Shown: one piece after another, positions 49,508-50,320 of the stretch
How the letters are laid out: every line of letters starts with the position of its first letter
How positions within the stretch are numbered: the stretch's first letter is position 1
From: JAZDOK01 sp043798715
GTDB taxonomy: Bacteria > Vulcanimicrobiota > JAZDOK01
Length of the DNA stretch: 50,320 nucleotides
Assembly (NCBI GenBank): GCA_043798715.1
Contig: JAZDOK010000090.1
Coordinates: 1 to 50,320 of the forward strand
Direction of reading: 5' to 3'
Notes under the pieces: generated by a model
Seen by the model: only the letters and a program-made list of their open reading frames with translations
What the model was told of the DNA's origin: nothing
Database searches by the model: none
Program-made: the position numbers and the translations under genes

Positions 49508-50320
49508 TTATAATGTCTTCCCTTTGATTTTTGATTTTGTGGCCGAGGTTACACGGATTTTGAACTTTTTCATGAATTTTGAGGATTCAAGGTCTCCGGC
49601 CAGGTATTTTGCGCAGTCGGCGTCCATGGCCACCTCGATGTAGTCTGTTCCCGAGACGTAATCCGAGCGGGCGACAGCCCGCATGCCGGGGAGGCGGTTG
49701 AGCGCTTCCTCGAATTCCTGGACCCGGATTATATTCTTAAAGCCGCTTATGACAATCTGCATGTTCCTGGCGGAAGAGGCCGGTATGAGAATGAGCTTTT
49801 TGATAAGATCTGCGGCCGCAACCTCCCCGGCGTTCTTCAGTGCTTCTTCACTGCCGAGTTCCTCGGTGGCCTCCATCCCGCTGCGCACTGCGCTGACGGC
49901 GCTCAATGTCTCGGCCGTGTCCACGGCGACGGCCCTGGCCTCCACCCTGGCGCGGCAGACGTGCATGATAAAAACCAGACCGCCTCTCCCGTTCTCCTCT
50001 AATTTCTGGGTTCCGGCCAGCTGGCTGAAAGCCTTCCCGTATATCATGATATCAAATCCGTAGCGTTTGCCCAGCTCCCGGGCCGCCCGCCTGTCACCCT
50101 TCCGCACTTCATCCATTATTTCGGAATTTCTTATTTTTTTCGAATACTTCCGGTCAACCACGTAGAATCCGGCTTCAACCATCTTCCTTATAATCCCGGC
50201 TTCCGCCGCCGGTTCTGAAATACTTTTCTTCGCGCCATGCGTCTCCTGTATGACTACCATCACCTTCCACTGGCGCAAAAGGCCCATGGAGACCAGCTTC
50301 TTTCTCAACGGGACGAGGCT
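49508..50320 (-). CDS. CsgG/FlgT-fold-like protein, 5' end outside window
   Basis: The frame is open to the right edge, so the N-terminus is missing; the TTG at 50308 is not a convincing start. The visible 270 residues show a first domain (VMVVIQETHGAKK, then RKMVEAGFYVVDRKYSKKIR, then LGKRYGFDIMIYGKAFSQLA), a fold seen in CsgG- and FlgT-like proteins. A second domain follows (NMQIVISGFKNIIRVQEFEE, then SGTDYIEVAMDADCAKYLAG) of the kind found at the end of FlgT-type proteins. An envelope or flagellar-associated role is possible, but this is fold-level resemblance by eye only. Confidence 0.6.
   Translation of the reverse strand, partial: SLVPLRKKLVSMGLLRQWKVMVVIQETHGAKKSISEPAAEAGIIRKMVEAGFYVVDRKYSKKIRNSEIMDEVRKGDRRAARELGKRYGFDIMIYGKAFSQLAGTQKLEENGRGGLVFIMHVCRARVEARAVAVDTAETLSAVSAVRSGMEATEELGSEEALKNAGEVAAADLIKKLILIPASSARNMQIVISGFKNIIRVQEFEEALNRLPGMRAVARSDYVSGTDYIEVAMDADCAKYLAGDLESSKFMKKFKIRVTSATKSKIKGKTL

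Overview
The window comes from a diderm bacterium: the flagellar genes include both the P-ring (flgI) and the L-ring (flgH) protein, and there are lipoprotein and outer-envelope type proteins. No rRNA, tRNA or other taxonomic marker is visible, so I cannot place it more precisely; an uncultivated lineage is plausible but this is inference.

Layout. (1) 1-428, minus strand: the 5' part of an unrecognised gene running off the left edge. (2) 659-21677, minus strand: one compact, mostly overlapping flagellar gene cluster of 28 genes, in transcription order fliF, a short fliG, fliH, fliI, fliJ, fliK, flgD, a FlgD-associated 'flagellar operon protein', flgE, fliM, fliN/Y, fliP, fliQ, fliR, flhB, flhA, a 106-aa unknown, flgB, flgC, fliE, flgF, flgG, flgA, flgH, flgI, flgJ, flgM, fliA. 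It can build an MS-ring, export gate, ATPase complex, rod, P/L rings and hook, and it ends with a sigma28/anti-sigma28 pair. A good sigma70-type promoter, a palindrome and a foldable leader precede fliF. No filament, hook-filament junction, stator (motAB), fliO, fliL, flhF/flhG or chemotaxis gene is in the window, and the FliG, FliM and FlhB products each lack a feature normally held constant. (3) 21678-29380: intergenic DNA with a duplicated 42-bp element, small proteins, a PIN-like (NYN) protein, an RluA-type pseudouridine synthase, a FecR/TPR protein with a CHASE2 adenylate cyclase, an RsbW-like anti-sigma kinase, and a ribonuclease D. (4) 29412-38742: a clostripain-family (C11) lipoprotein peptidase, then a four-gene redox operon (FAD/Fe-S oxidoreductase, two Fe-S/FMN glutamate-synthase-like proteins, and a class II amidotransferase fused to a GXGXG domain). 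(5) 38697-40761: a small accessory island with REP-like hairpins, two toxin-antitoxin-like pairs and a 5'-truncated metallophosphoesterase. (6) 40951-50320: a coiled-coil membrane protein, an MFS transporter with an apparently leaderless promoter, a BsuPI-domain protein, an exported protein, a class I aminotransferase, an ABC-type solute-binding protein with a strong terminator, a DUF2723/TPR membrane protein, and an incomplete gene at the right edge.

The strongest candidates for something new are: the motor-reduced architecture of the flagellar operon; a hairpin with a conserved 12-nt loop and one compensated base pair found in both the flgF-flgG and the orf-flgE spacers; and the fliF leader, which can fold into a three-way junction whose closing helix begins at the predicted transcription start.
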